Origin: Nonomuraea turkmeniaca
GTDB taxonomy: Bacteria; Actinomycetota; Actinomycetes; Streptosporangiales; Streptosporangiaceae
Direction: 5' to 3'
NCBI RefSeq assembly: GCF_005889735.1
Contig: NZ_VCKY01000003.1
Coordinates: forward strand, 52,945-116,944
DNA: 64,000 bases
The translations under genes were made by a program, and so were the position numbers. Below the pieces are notes generated by a model. The model was not told the origin of the DNA. It did not search any database and saw only the letters and a program-made list of their open reading frames with translations. Shown here piece after piece: positions 1 through 7,384 of this stretch. Numbering within the stretch: position 1 is the stretch's first letter; every line of letters starts with the position of its first letter.

Positions 1-1262
1 AGGGTGCCCTGAGAGAACACCACGCCGGCCAGGGTGGCGTCGTCGGTGCCCCATCCCCAGCGGGCGAACGACGCGGCGCCCTTCGCGAGCTGGTCCACGA
101 CATCCTCGCCGTAGACCGCCTTGATCGATTTCTTCGTGGCCGGGTCGTTGCCGACCGGGAGGTCGGCCCACGCGTCGAGGTACTCGGTGGACCCCTTCGC
201 CGGTCCCGGCCGCATCGGGATCCGGCCCTCGGCGGCCGTCGACAACATCTCCACGTATCCCTCGGACATGGCGAAGGAGATGAACTTCTTGGCGTTCTCC
301 ACCGACGCGCCTCGGGGGATGGCGTAGTTGGACGTCTGGCCGTACTGCGGAGCCGTGCCGAGAGCCGTCACGAAACCGGTGTTCTTCGCCAGGTACGTCG
401 GGTCCTTCTTGCATTCCTCGCACGTGACCGGGTTGTCCTTGTCCAGGCCGGCGACCTCGTCCACGATGTGCGAGGAGAACAGGAGCATCGCCGCGTCTCC
501 GGCGAGGTAGGCGGCTCGTGCGGCGCCGACGTCGAGCTCCCCGGTGCCCGCTGCGGCGCCGAGCTTCTGGACGGCGTCCAGGCCGGTGACGCATTCCGGC
601 GAGTCGATGGCGACGGTGCCGTTCGTCACGAGCTGGCAGCCGGCGGCCTGCAGCAGCGACTCCAGGCCCTCGCCGGTGTAGCCGTCGCCTGGCTGGGTGC
701 CCATCGCGATGCCCCGCACACCGTCCTTCGCCAGCTTCTGCGCCGCGGTGACGATGTCCTCGACCGACCCGGGGGCCTCCAGGCCCGCGCTCTTGAACAG
801 GTCCTTGCGGTAGGAGATCACATGCCCCCAGCCGTCGCTGGGCACAGCGCCGAGCTTTCCGCCGACCGTGGCCATCCGGATGGCGCTCTCGGTGAAGGTG
901 TCGGCTCCCAGCTCATCGACGATCTGCTGTGGCGCCTCGGTGTCCATGAGGCCCTGGGCGTTCCAGGCCGCGATCAGGTTGGGGCTGTAAAGGATCACAT
1001 CAGGCAATGTGCCGGAGGCGGCGCCGGTCACCAGGCTCTGGCTGGCCTGTTTGGACTCGAGCGGCACGACCTCGACTTTGATGCCGGTCTTGCTGGTGAA
1101 CTTCGCCGCGACGGACCGCTGGATGGCCAGCCGGTCCGGTGTGGTGTGCGGCGTCCAGAAGGTGAGGGTCGCCGGGGCGGACGACTCCTGAGGTTCCGCG
1201 CCGCCACAGGCTCCCGTTAGCAGCAGAGCCGTCGTCGCCACGCTTAAGGTGACTTTCCTCAT
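1..1262 (-). CDS. ABC sugar-binding lipoprotein (family 1), 3' end outside window
   Basis: Extracellular solute-binding protein of a carbohydrate ABC importer. The ATG at 1262 overlaps the stop of the upstream GntR gene (ATGA). The first residues form a lipoprotein signal with lipobox LTGAC and Cys19, followed by a Ser/Pro-rich linker and the mature start LTFWTPH, typical of family 1 sugar-binding proteins. About 420 residues are visible, so only the C-terminal tip is likely missing. No permease is visible; permeases probably lie beyond position 1. With GntR, NagA and a ROK kinase next to it, the likely ligand is N-acetylglucosamine or a chito-oligosaccharide (inference from context). Confidence 0.88.
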   Translation of the reverse strand, partial: MRKVTLSVATTALLLTGACGGAEPQESSAPATLTFWTPHTTPDRLAIQRSVAAKFTSKTGIKVEVVPLESKQASQSLVTGAASGTLPDVILYSPNLIAAWNAQGLMDTEAPQQIVDELGADTFTESAIRMATVGGKLGAVPSDGWGHVISYRKDLFKSAGLEAPGSVEDIVTAAQKLAKDGVRGIAMGTQPGDGYTGEGLESLLQAAGCQLVTNGTVAIDSPECVTGLDAVQKLGAAAGTGELDVGAARAAYLAGDAAMLLFSSHIVDEVAGLDKDNPVTCEECKKDPTYLAKNTGFVTALGTAPQYGQTSNYAIPRGASVENAKKFISFAMSEGYVEMLSTAAEGRIPMRPGPAKGSTEYLDAWADLPVGNDPATKKSIKAVYGEDVVDQLAKGAASFARWGWGTDDATLAGVVFSQGT

Positions 1263-1981
1263 GGGTTCGTCTCCCGCAGATAGGTCACGCTGGAAAACTC
1301 GTACCGGTCACCGCGGTACAGCGCGTGCACCTGCTCGACCCGGCGACCGTTCTGGTCGTAGCCGATGTGGGGCACGCAGAGGGCCGCGGTGCCCTCCTTG
1401 ACGCCGAGGAGCTCGGCCTGTTCCGCGTCCACGTTGACAGCGGTGATCGTGCGCTCGTGCCGGGTTATCCGGATGTCGTAGCGATCGGCGAGCAGCTGGT
1501 GGAGCGAGCCGGTGAGGTCCTCGTCGATCAGTCCGGGGACGAAGGCGGCGGGCAGGCACACCCGCTCGTAGCTGAGCGGGGTGTCGTCAGCCGTCCGCAC
1601 CCTGCCGATCTGGTAGACGGCGTCGCCGGGCTTGATCCCGAGGGTGGCGGCGAGCCGCGCGTCGGCGTCGAAGGCGGTCCGCTCGATGACCCGGGATCCC
1701 GGCCGCCATCCGCGCTTCTGCGCGTCCTCGGTGAATGACGACAGGGTCGGGCCCTTGGACACCTGCGGAGGAACCACCATGTAGCTCGCCCCGGGCGCCG
1801 AACGGATCAGCCCGTCGGCCTCCAGCAGCTTCAACGCGGCGCGAACGGTCATCCGGGCGACGCCGAACTCCTCGGCGAGCCGGCGCTCCGAGGGAAGCAC
1901 GGTGGCGGGCCCGGGAACGGCGATGAACCTCGCCTCGATCAGGGTCCTGACCATCTGAGCCTTGTTCGCCGTACGCGCCAC
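1259..1981 (-). CDS. GntR/HutC-family regulator with UTRA domain
   Basis: A 240-residue repressor. The N-terminal winged helix (about residues 10-75) contains PSERRLAEEFGVARMTVRAA, the GntR signature. The remainder is a UTRA ligand-binding domain, the fold that senses phosphorylated sugars such as GlcNAc-6-phosphate in NagR/DasR. The start is GTG at 1981, behind a GAGGGAAGGGG ribosome site. A perfect 12-bp palindrome lies 31-42 bp upstream. The gene is translationally coupled to the sugar-binding lipoprotein, and the nag enzyme genes lie just upstream on the same strand, so it probably controls uptake and catabolism of an amino sugar. Confidence 0.9.
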   Translation of the reverse strand: MARTANKAQMVRTLIEARFIAVPGPATVLPSERRLAEEFGVARMTVRAALKLLEADGLIRSAPGASYMVVPPQVSKGPTLSSFTEDAQKRGWRPGSRVIERTAFDADARLAATLGIKPGDAVYQIGRVRTADDTPLSYERVCLPAAFVPGLIDEDLTGSLHQLLADRYDIRITRHERTITAVNVDAEQAELLGVKEGTAALCVPHIGYDQNGRRVEQVHALYRGDRYEFSSVTYLRETNP

Positions 1982-2011
1982 AGAACCCCTTCCCTCGTCT
2001 TAAGTAGACCA

Positions 2012-2023
2012 TTGGTATACCAA
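2012..2023. promoter_or_regulatory. Candidate GntR operator
   Basis: Perfect palindrome TTGGTATACCAA in the 56-bp gap between the nagA stop and the GntR start. It resembles the TGGT...ACCA half-sites bound by NagR/DasR-type regulators, and a further TGGTCTAC half-site (minus strand) adjoins it. Probably autoregulatory and controlling the transporter genes. Confidence 0.6.
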
Positions 2024-2037
2024 AGGCCGTGGCCGAG

Positions 2038-3156
2038 TCAATGGGCCAGCACCTCGCGCACCTCGAAGTCGTCGGTCATGACCACGAACTCCGCCGCCCG
2101 GCCCGCTTCGATGCGGCCGCAGTCCAGGCCGAGCAGCCGGGCGGGCACGGCTGAGGCCGCGGCCGAGGCGACGGTCACCGGCAGCCCGACCTCGCGTACG
2201 GCCCGCCGTACCGCCTGCGCCATGGTGAGCGTGCTGCCGGCCAGCGATCCGCTGCCGACCAGCTCCGCGCGCCCCGCGCTCACCTGCACCTGCCGGGCGC
2301 CGCGCGCGTACCGGCCGTCGCCCATGCCGGCCCCGGCCGACGCGTCGGTGACGAGGGCGACGCGATCGGGCGCCTGGCGCACGATGAGCCTGACGATGGG
2401 ATCGGCCAGATGGATGCCGTCGTTGATGACCTCGAGAACGACATCCGGCGACTCGCAGGCCGCGAGGAACGGCCCGGGCTCGCGGTGATGCAGCCCGCGC
2501 ATGCCGTTGAAGGTGTGGGTGAGCACCCGCGCGCCCGCCTCGAAGGCCGCGCGGCACGTGGCGTAGTCGCCGTCGGTGTGGCCCACGGCGGCGATGACGT
2601 CGCATGCCACCAGCTCCCTGACCAGATCCAGGCCACCGGGAAGCTCGGGGGCGACCGTGACCATGCGGACGCCGCCCCGTCCGGCCTCCAGGAGCCTGCG
2701 CAGCTCCGCCGTCGCCGGCGCACGCAGATGATCAGGATCATGGGCCCCGCAACGCAGGTGGGACAGGAACGGCCCTTCGAGATGGACCCCCGCCAGGCCG
2801 GGCTCGCGCGCCATCAGGTCGGCCACCCAACCGGCGGCCCGGGCCATCTGTTCCACGGGAGAGGACACCAGGCTGATCAGGGTCCGGGTGGTTCCGTGTA
2901 AGCGGTGGAAGGCCACGGTGGCCGCCAGGTCGGCCGGTGAGTCGATCGCCGACACACCGCCTCCGCCGTGCGCGTGGATGTCCACGAACCCGGGCAGGAG
3001 CCAGCCACCGCCGAGATCACGGATCGCGGTGCCATCGCGCGGCGGCGCCCCGGCCCCGACGCCGGCGATGCGCCCGCCCCTGATCTGGACCCAGCCTGGT
3101 TCGAGTACGTCCGAGGGGGTCACCACGCGGGCGCCGGCGAGAATCTGATCGGTCAT
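2038..3156 (-). CDS. nagA: N-acetylglucosamine-6-phosphate deacetylase
   Basis: Cytoplasmic amidohydrolase converting GlcNAc-6-phosphate to glucosamine-6-phosphate and acetate; 372 residues, normal for NagA. Visible motifs: metal-binding HAH at His61/His63 (VDIHAHGGGG), LEGPF, GHTDGDY, HTFNGM and the catalytic-Asp segment VTDASAGAGMGDG. The ATG at 3156 overlaps the ROK kinase stop (ATGA) and begins MTDQILAGARVV. The reading frame stays open far upstream, but that part is antisense-like Arg/Gly-rich translation and was excluded. It forms an operon with the ROK kinase. Confidence 0.92.
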   Translation of the reverse strand: MTDQILAGARVVTPSDVLEPGWVQIRGGRIAGVGAGAPPRDGTAIRDLGGGWLLPGFVDIHAHGGGGVSAIDSPADLAATVAFHRLHGTTRTLISLVSSPVEQMARAAGWVADLMAREPGLAGVHLEGPFLSHLRCGAHDPDHLRAPATAELRRLLEAGRGGVRMVTVAPELPGGLDLVRELVACDVIAAVGHTDGDYATCRAAFEAGARVLTHTFNGMRGLHHREPGPFLAACESPDVVLEVINDGIHLADPIVRLIVRQAPDRVALVTDASAGAGMGDGRYARGARQVQVSAGRAELVGSGSLAGSTLTMAQAVRRAVREVGLPVTVASAAASAVPARLLGLDCGRIEAGRAAEFVVMTDDFEVREVLAH

Positions 3157-4046
3157 TCCACCACACTCCAGGCAAGAATTCCGGCACCGAGCGTGGACGC
3201 GCGGATTCCCAGCGCCCCCCGCGAGATGGGCGGCGGCTCCCGGAACGACAGCCGGGCCGCCAGACCCTTCGCCAGCGGATCCAGGAGCCGTTCCCCCGCG
3301 CCGGCCAGGCCGCCGCCGATCACGATGAGCTCGGGGTCGAGCAGGAGCGTGCACGTGGCCAGACCTGTCGCCAGCGCCTCGATCGCCTCGTTCACCACCC
3401 GCTTCGCATGGTCGTCGCCCTGATCGGCGCGGGCGAGGACGTCTTCCGTCCGCAGGCGGTCCTTGCCGTAGCGGCGGACGATCGCGGCGGCCGAGGCGTA
3501 GGTCTCCAGGCATCCACGTCGCCCGCACGAGCAGGGCTCCCCATCTGGACGGACCGGGATGTGGCCCGCCTCTCCCGCGTGGCCACCGGCGCCGGCGTAC
3601 AGCCGGCCCTCCAGGATCATCGCGCCCGCGATGCCCGTGCCGATCGCCAGGAACAGGAAGTTCCGCGCATGCGCCCCGGCGCCGTAGACGTTCTCGGCGA
3701 GGCCGCCCGCCCGCACGTCGTGCCCGAGGGCCACCGGAATGCCCAGCCTCTCGCCGAGCATCGCGGAGATGGGCGCGTTCCGCCAGCCGAGGTTCGCCGC
3801 CCGGGAGGCGACGCCCGCCTTCTCGTCCACCAGGCCGGGAACCGCCACACCGGCCGCCGGCGGCGGCACGGGCGCCTGCGCCGCCAGGTCTGCCGCGAAG
3901 TCCCCGAGCCTGTCCAGCACGTGCTCCGGCCCTCGCTCGCGTCCGGTCGGGCGTTGCTCGAAGGCCTCCACATCGCCGTCGCGGGTGACGAGTGCCCCCT
4001 TCATCGCCGTCCCGCCCACGTCCACAGCGATCACATGGCTTGTCAT
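3153..4046 (-). CDS. ROK-family sugar kinase (GlcNAc/glucose-type)
   Basis: A 297-residue ROK kinase. N-terminal ATP-binding DVGGTAMKGA, probable catalytic Asp110 in LGHDVRA, and the ROK zinc motif with His162 and CSCGRRGCLE (Cys172, Cys174, Cys179). No DNA-binding domain precedes it, so it is an enzyme rather than a NagC-type repressor. It overlaps nagA by four bases. Together they would phosphorylate and deacetylate imported N-acetylglucosamine. The exact sugar cannot be read from the sequence. Confidence 0.9.
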   Translation of the reverse strand: MTSHVIAVDVGGTAMKGALVTRDGDVEAFEQRPTGRERGPEHVLDRLGDFAADLAAQAPVPPPAAGVAVPGLVDEKAGVASRAANLGWRNAPISAMLGERLGIPVALGHDVRAGGLAENVYGAGAHARNFLFLAIGTGIAGAMILEGRLYAGAGGHAGEAGHIPVRPDGEPCSCGRRGCLETYASAAAIVRRYGKDRLRTEDVLARADQGDDHAKRVVNEAIEALATGLATCTLLLDPELIVIGGGLAGAGERLLDPLAKGLAARLSFREPPPISRGALGIRASTLGAGILAWSVVE

Positions 4047-4280
4047 GCGCCGATCGTAGGTCCTGCCGATGATCTCGTCCGCCGGGGTCGTGACCTCGCG
4101 GGGCTACGCCGCTATCCCATGAACCCCCAGATTCGGTCTGATGACTCCTGTCTGACGACACTGAGCATGACGGCTGGCGAAGCTGAGTTCGTCGACGATG
4201 AGCATCGCCGCCGAGCTGAGCAGCGGTCCGGGCGGGCAATCGAGCAGTCGCGGCAGAACTGGCGGGGGGGAAGGCGGCCG

Positions 4281-5444
4281 TCAGTCGCAGCCGCAGCCGT
4301 CGCAGCCACAGCCGTCCTCGCCCGAGCAGCATGAGCAACAGTCCCCGCAGTTGCCGCAGCAGTCGTAGCCGGAGCAGTCGAAGCGCTCGCAGAAGGAGCC
4401 CTCGCGCTCCTCGTCCCAGGCAGGCCGGTACAGGCCGCACGTGCAGCAGGTCAGCGCGGTGCACGCCAGCGACAGCAGCCCGCCGGGATCCCGCTTCGGC
4501 GGCCGCCCTTCCGGCGGCGCGCCGGGGTCGCCGGGCGAGTGGCCAGGGGAGTGGCCGGGGCCGTGCGTCCCGGCGGTGGCGAAGGCTCGGGACACGGCGC
4601 TGCCGGTCTCGCGCACCAGCAGGGCGCGCGTCAGGCCGGGACGCGGCAGGTCCAGCCCGTCCACGGCGGCGCGCAGCTCGGCGTGCGCGGCGTCGCAGTG
4701 GCGGCGCGCCTCGTCCAGGCCGGTGCCGGTGGCGGCCAGCGGGTTGTACGCTCCGGACGCCCGGTCGTCGGCCAGGTCCTCCACCGCGTCGATCAGGTGT
4801 GCCAGCCTCCCGAATCCGCGCCCGGCCGCCTCCAGTGCTTCCCGGTTGTGCGGCTTCCCCGCGAGTACCGCGGTGTGCGCGAACGCGGCGGCCACGGCGT
4901 CCTCGGTGGGTCCCGTCAACTCCCGTAAACCGGGCCCCGCGACGTTCCTCGAGGGCGCCTGGGCGGGGGAGTGTTCCAGGAGGGCCTGGCGGTCGGCCGC
5001 CGCCGTCAGCGGGCTGGGGTCGAACCCCAGCGTGCCGGCCATGGCCGTGCCGGCCGAGGACCAGCGGCCCGCCAGGCGGGTGGCGCCGGCGGCCACCGGG
5101 CGGCGGGCGTACACGCCGTCCCCGTCCGCCACGTGGTCGCGCACTTTGCCGGCCGCCAGGAGCAGCGACACCGAGGCCGCCAGCCGTACCCCCTCAGACT
5201 CCACCACGTCGGCGCCCTTGAAGCCACGCAGCGCGCATGCGCCCGCCCGCCGGCGTGGCGCGGACGCGGGCGACTGGGCCTCGGTGAGGACAGACACGAG
5301 CAGGCCGTCGTAGTTGGTCACCAGGCGGGACAGGTGTCCGTGCTCGTCGCGGAGCGCCAGGCAGAGCCCGCACAGGTGGCCCATCCAGTCCGCGTAGAGC
5401 CCCTTGCACATGGCGTGCCGACACGGGCGGACAATGCCGAACAT
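4281..5444 (-). CDS. DUF5685 family protein with Cys-rich tail
   Basis: Start chosen at ATG 5444 behind AAGGGGA. It gives MFGIVRPCRHAM and then HLCGLCLALRDEHGHLSRLV and NYDGLLVSVLTEAQ, which match the actinobacterial DUF5685 family as I remember it; function unknown. About 387 residues, largely helical. The last 40 residues are extremely Cys-rich (SGYDCCGNCGDCCSCCSGED followed by CGCDGCGCD), suggesting metal or cluster binding. The N-terminal Cys pairs (CRHAMC, CGLC) could take part. It stands alone, with no operon partner on the same strand. Confidence 0.75.
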   Translation of the reverse strand: MFGIVRPCRHAMCKGLYADWMGHLCGLCLALRDEHGHLSRLVTNYDGLLVSVLTEAQSPASAPRRRAGACALRGFKGADVVESEGVRLAASVSLLLAAGKVRDHVADGDGVYARRPVAAGATRLAGRWSSAGTAMAGTLGFDPSPLTAAADRQALLEHSPAQAPSRNVAGPGLRELTGPTEDAVAAAFAHTAVLAGKPHNREALEAAGRGFGRLAHLIDAVEDLADDRASGAYNPLAATGTGLDEARRHCDAAHAELRAAVDGLDLPRPGLTRALLVRETGSAVSRAFATAGTHGPGHSPGHSPGDPGAPPEGRPPKRDPGGLLSLACTALTCCTCGLYRPAWDEEREGSFCERFDCSGYDCCGNCGDCCSCCSGEDGCGCDGCGCD

Positions 5445-5617
5445 ACGTCCCCTTACATGCGTATTACCGAGCGAACCGTAGCACCGGACCGCCAGAAGAC
5501 ACGCCAAGTCTGTGAGACGCACGCCCGGTTCCTGAGACAGGACAGTCGTAAAGGGGCTACTGCCATCTAGCGCGGCTCACTGCCAACTTCCGTGCCGTAC
5601 CGCCAACTTCAAGGCGG

Positions 5618-5807
5618 TCAGATACACACGAGGTGTCTGGCGACGCCGAACAGCGCCTGCACCCCCGTCGCGTCGATCGGCGCCGGCGTGTGGAACAGCG
5701 ACGAGCTCGTCGATCGTCTTGGCGATCACCTCCGCGTCGCCGCTGTTGATCGCCTCGTGGAAACGGCTGAACAACGCCTTGTTGCCGGTGACCTGCTCTG
5801 CTGACAT
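5618..5807 (-). pseudogene. SnoaL-like / ester cyclase remnant (frameshifted)
   Basis: ATG 5807 behind GAGGAGAAGCC begins MSAEQVTGNKALFSRFHEAI and runs to IDEL, the N-terminus of NTF2/SnoaL-like cyclases. The frame then fails. Another frame continues LFHTPAPIDATGVQALFGVA and stops at 5618. The expected residues between DEL and LFH are missing, consistent with a small out-of-frame deletion near 5707. The C-terminal half is absent. Not a functional gene. Confidence 0.75.
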
Positions 5808-5997
5808 GTGGCTTCTCCTCGTCCAGATGGCCGACGGCCGGCGGCGGCCGTCGCCTGTACGACGAAAGTGCGGCCACGAATGTGACACCCGTCGATGCCG
5901 CCCCGGCGGCGGCTCCGCCGGGCCCACCATGAGCAGGGCGTAGCCGACGAGCCGAGCGCCGCGATGGGCCCCGGGTCTCGTTGATGACAGGACGGGC

Positions 5998-7032
5998 TCA
6001 GACGGTGATGACGATCTTTCCTCGCGCGTTTCCCGCGACGAGGTGGCGCATGGCCTCCGGCGCCTGCTCCAGTGCGAAGGTTCGGTCGATGCTCGGCGTC
6101 ACCTTGCCCGCCTCGATGAGGTCGCCGAGCCGTTCGATGTCACTGGCACGTTCGCTGGCGATGAGACCGGTCAGCCGCTGGCCGACGAAGCGTGACAGGA
6201 CCAGGGCGCGCAGTTGCCGGTCGATGCCTCCCGTCAGCCGGCCGCCGTCCTCGCCGCCGACGAAGACGGCCGTCCCGGTGGGCGCGAGCGCGCGGCGCAG
6301 CCGTGACAGGGTGGGGTTTCCCGCGATATTGATGATCACGTCGTAGCGCTGGGCGCCGTCGGCGAAGTCGTCGCGGGTGTAGTCGATGACATGGTCGGCG
6401 CCGAGCGAGCGCACCAGGTCGAGCTTGGCGGGGCCGCACACGCCGGTGACCTCCGCCCCGGAGGCCTTGGCCAGTTGCACGGCGTAGCTGCCGACCCCGC
6501 CCGACGCGCCGATGATCAGCACCCGCTGCCCTTGCTGGACCCGGCCGACGTCGCACACGGCCCTCAACGCGGTGACCCCCGAGATCGGGGCCGCCGCGGC
6601 CTGCTCGAAGGTGGCGTTCGCCGGCTTGCGGACCAGCTTGTCCTCGCGGGCCACGGCGTATTCGGCGAACGAGCCCGGGGCGACCCCGAACACCTCGTCG
6701 CCCACGGAGAACCTGGTCACCGCCGAACCGACCGCGACGACCGTGCCGGCGACATCACGCCCGGGCACCGGATTCCTCGGTCTGCGGAATCCGAAGGCCA
6801 GGCGGATCAGATACGGCAGGCCCGCCATCACATGCCACGTGCCCCGGTCGAGCCCGGCCGCGTGCACCCGCAGGAGCACCTGGTTGCCGGTGACCTTCGG
6901 CCGGGCGATCCGCGCCAGGCGCAGGACGTTCGCCGAGCCGTAGGCGTCCTGCACGATCGCCCGCATCGTGCCACCCGCCGTGCTGCCGCTCTGGCCGTCT
7001 GTCGCGGCGTTGCGCTGCTGAGATTCCATCAT
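5998..7032 (-). CDS. Zinc-free quinone oxidoreductase-like NAD(P)-dependent dehydrogenase
   Basis: Medium-chain dehydrogenase/reductase of about 344 residues. It has the GroES-like N-terminal domain with PVPGRDVAGTVVAVG and a Rossmann domain with GASGGVGSYAVQLAKA, LGADHVIDY and the C-terminal GKIVITV. Zinc-ligand Cys clusters are lacking, as in quinone oxidoreductases. Start taken as ATG 7032 (or 7029) behind AAGGGAAACG; a GTG at 7062 overlapping the upstream stop is also possible. It follows a small conserved gene on the same strand. Substrate unknown. Confidence 0.82.
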   Translation of the reverse strand: MMESQQRNAATDGQSGSTAGGTMRAIVQDAYGSANVLRLARIARPKVTGNQVLLRVHAAGLDRGTWHVMAGLPYLIRLAFGFRRPRNPVPGRDVAGTVVAVGSAVTRFSVGDEVFGVAPGSFAEYAVAREDKLVRKPANATFEQAAAAPISGVTALRAVCDVGRVQQGQRVLIIGASGGVGSYAVQLAKASGAEVTGVCGPAKLDLVRSLGADHVIDYTRDDFADGAQRYDVIINIAGNPTLSRLRRALAPTGTAVFVGGEDGGRLTGGIDRQLRALVLSRFVGQRLTGLIASERASDIERLGDLIEAGKVTPSIDRTFALEQAPEAMRHLVAGNARGKIVITV

Positions 7033-7058
7033 CGTTTCCCTTCGTGTGCCGGTGGTCT

Positions 7059-7295
7059 TCACGCGCGCCGTCCCGGCCCATCAGCGCCGAGGGGCGCGAT
7101 GGAGATCACTTCGATGTTGACCGAAATCAGATGGGCCAGGACGCCGTGCAGGTGTGAGCTGTCACCGATGTCGCCGACCAGGCGGGTGACGCCGTCGCCG
7201 GCATGGTCGAGGGTGAAGTCGTCGAGCAGCGGCCGCAGGAGCCTGGCACTGACCCGGCCCCGGATCACGATCTCGTAAGTGGTCGGCTGACGCAT
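7059..7295 (-). CDS. Small conserved protein of unknown function
   Basis: A 78-residue protein from ATG 7295: MRQPTTYEIVIRGRVSARLL, then LVGDIGDSSHLHGVLAHLIS and NIEVISIAPL. Similar small proteins are common in actinomycetes beside regulators or oxidoreductases (recalled, not searched). No signal peptide or membrane segment. The stop lies within 30 bp of the oxidoreductase start, so the two are probably cotranscribed. The ribosome site is weak. Confidence 0.6.
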   Translation of the reverse strand: MRQPTTYEIVIRGRVSARLLRPLLDDFTLDHAGDGVTRLVGDIGDSSHLHGVLAHLISVNIEVISIAPLGADGPGRRA

Positions 7296-7384
7296 GGCCC
7301 GATCATCACGGTGAGCGGCATGACGCGGCCTCACACCGCCGGCCATCTCACCCGGGTGAGATCCGGGGCGGTAGGTTTTAGAAC

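Noticed and set aside
3157..4464. Upstream extension of the nagA frame
   Set aside because: Open but overlaps the ROK gene out of frame; NagA homology begins at MTDQILAG and ATGA coupling marks the start.
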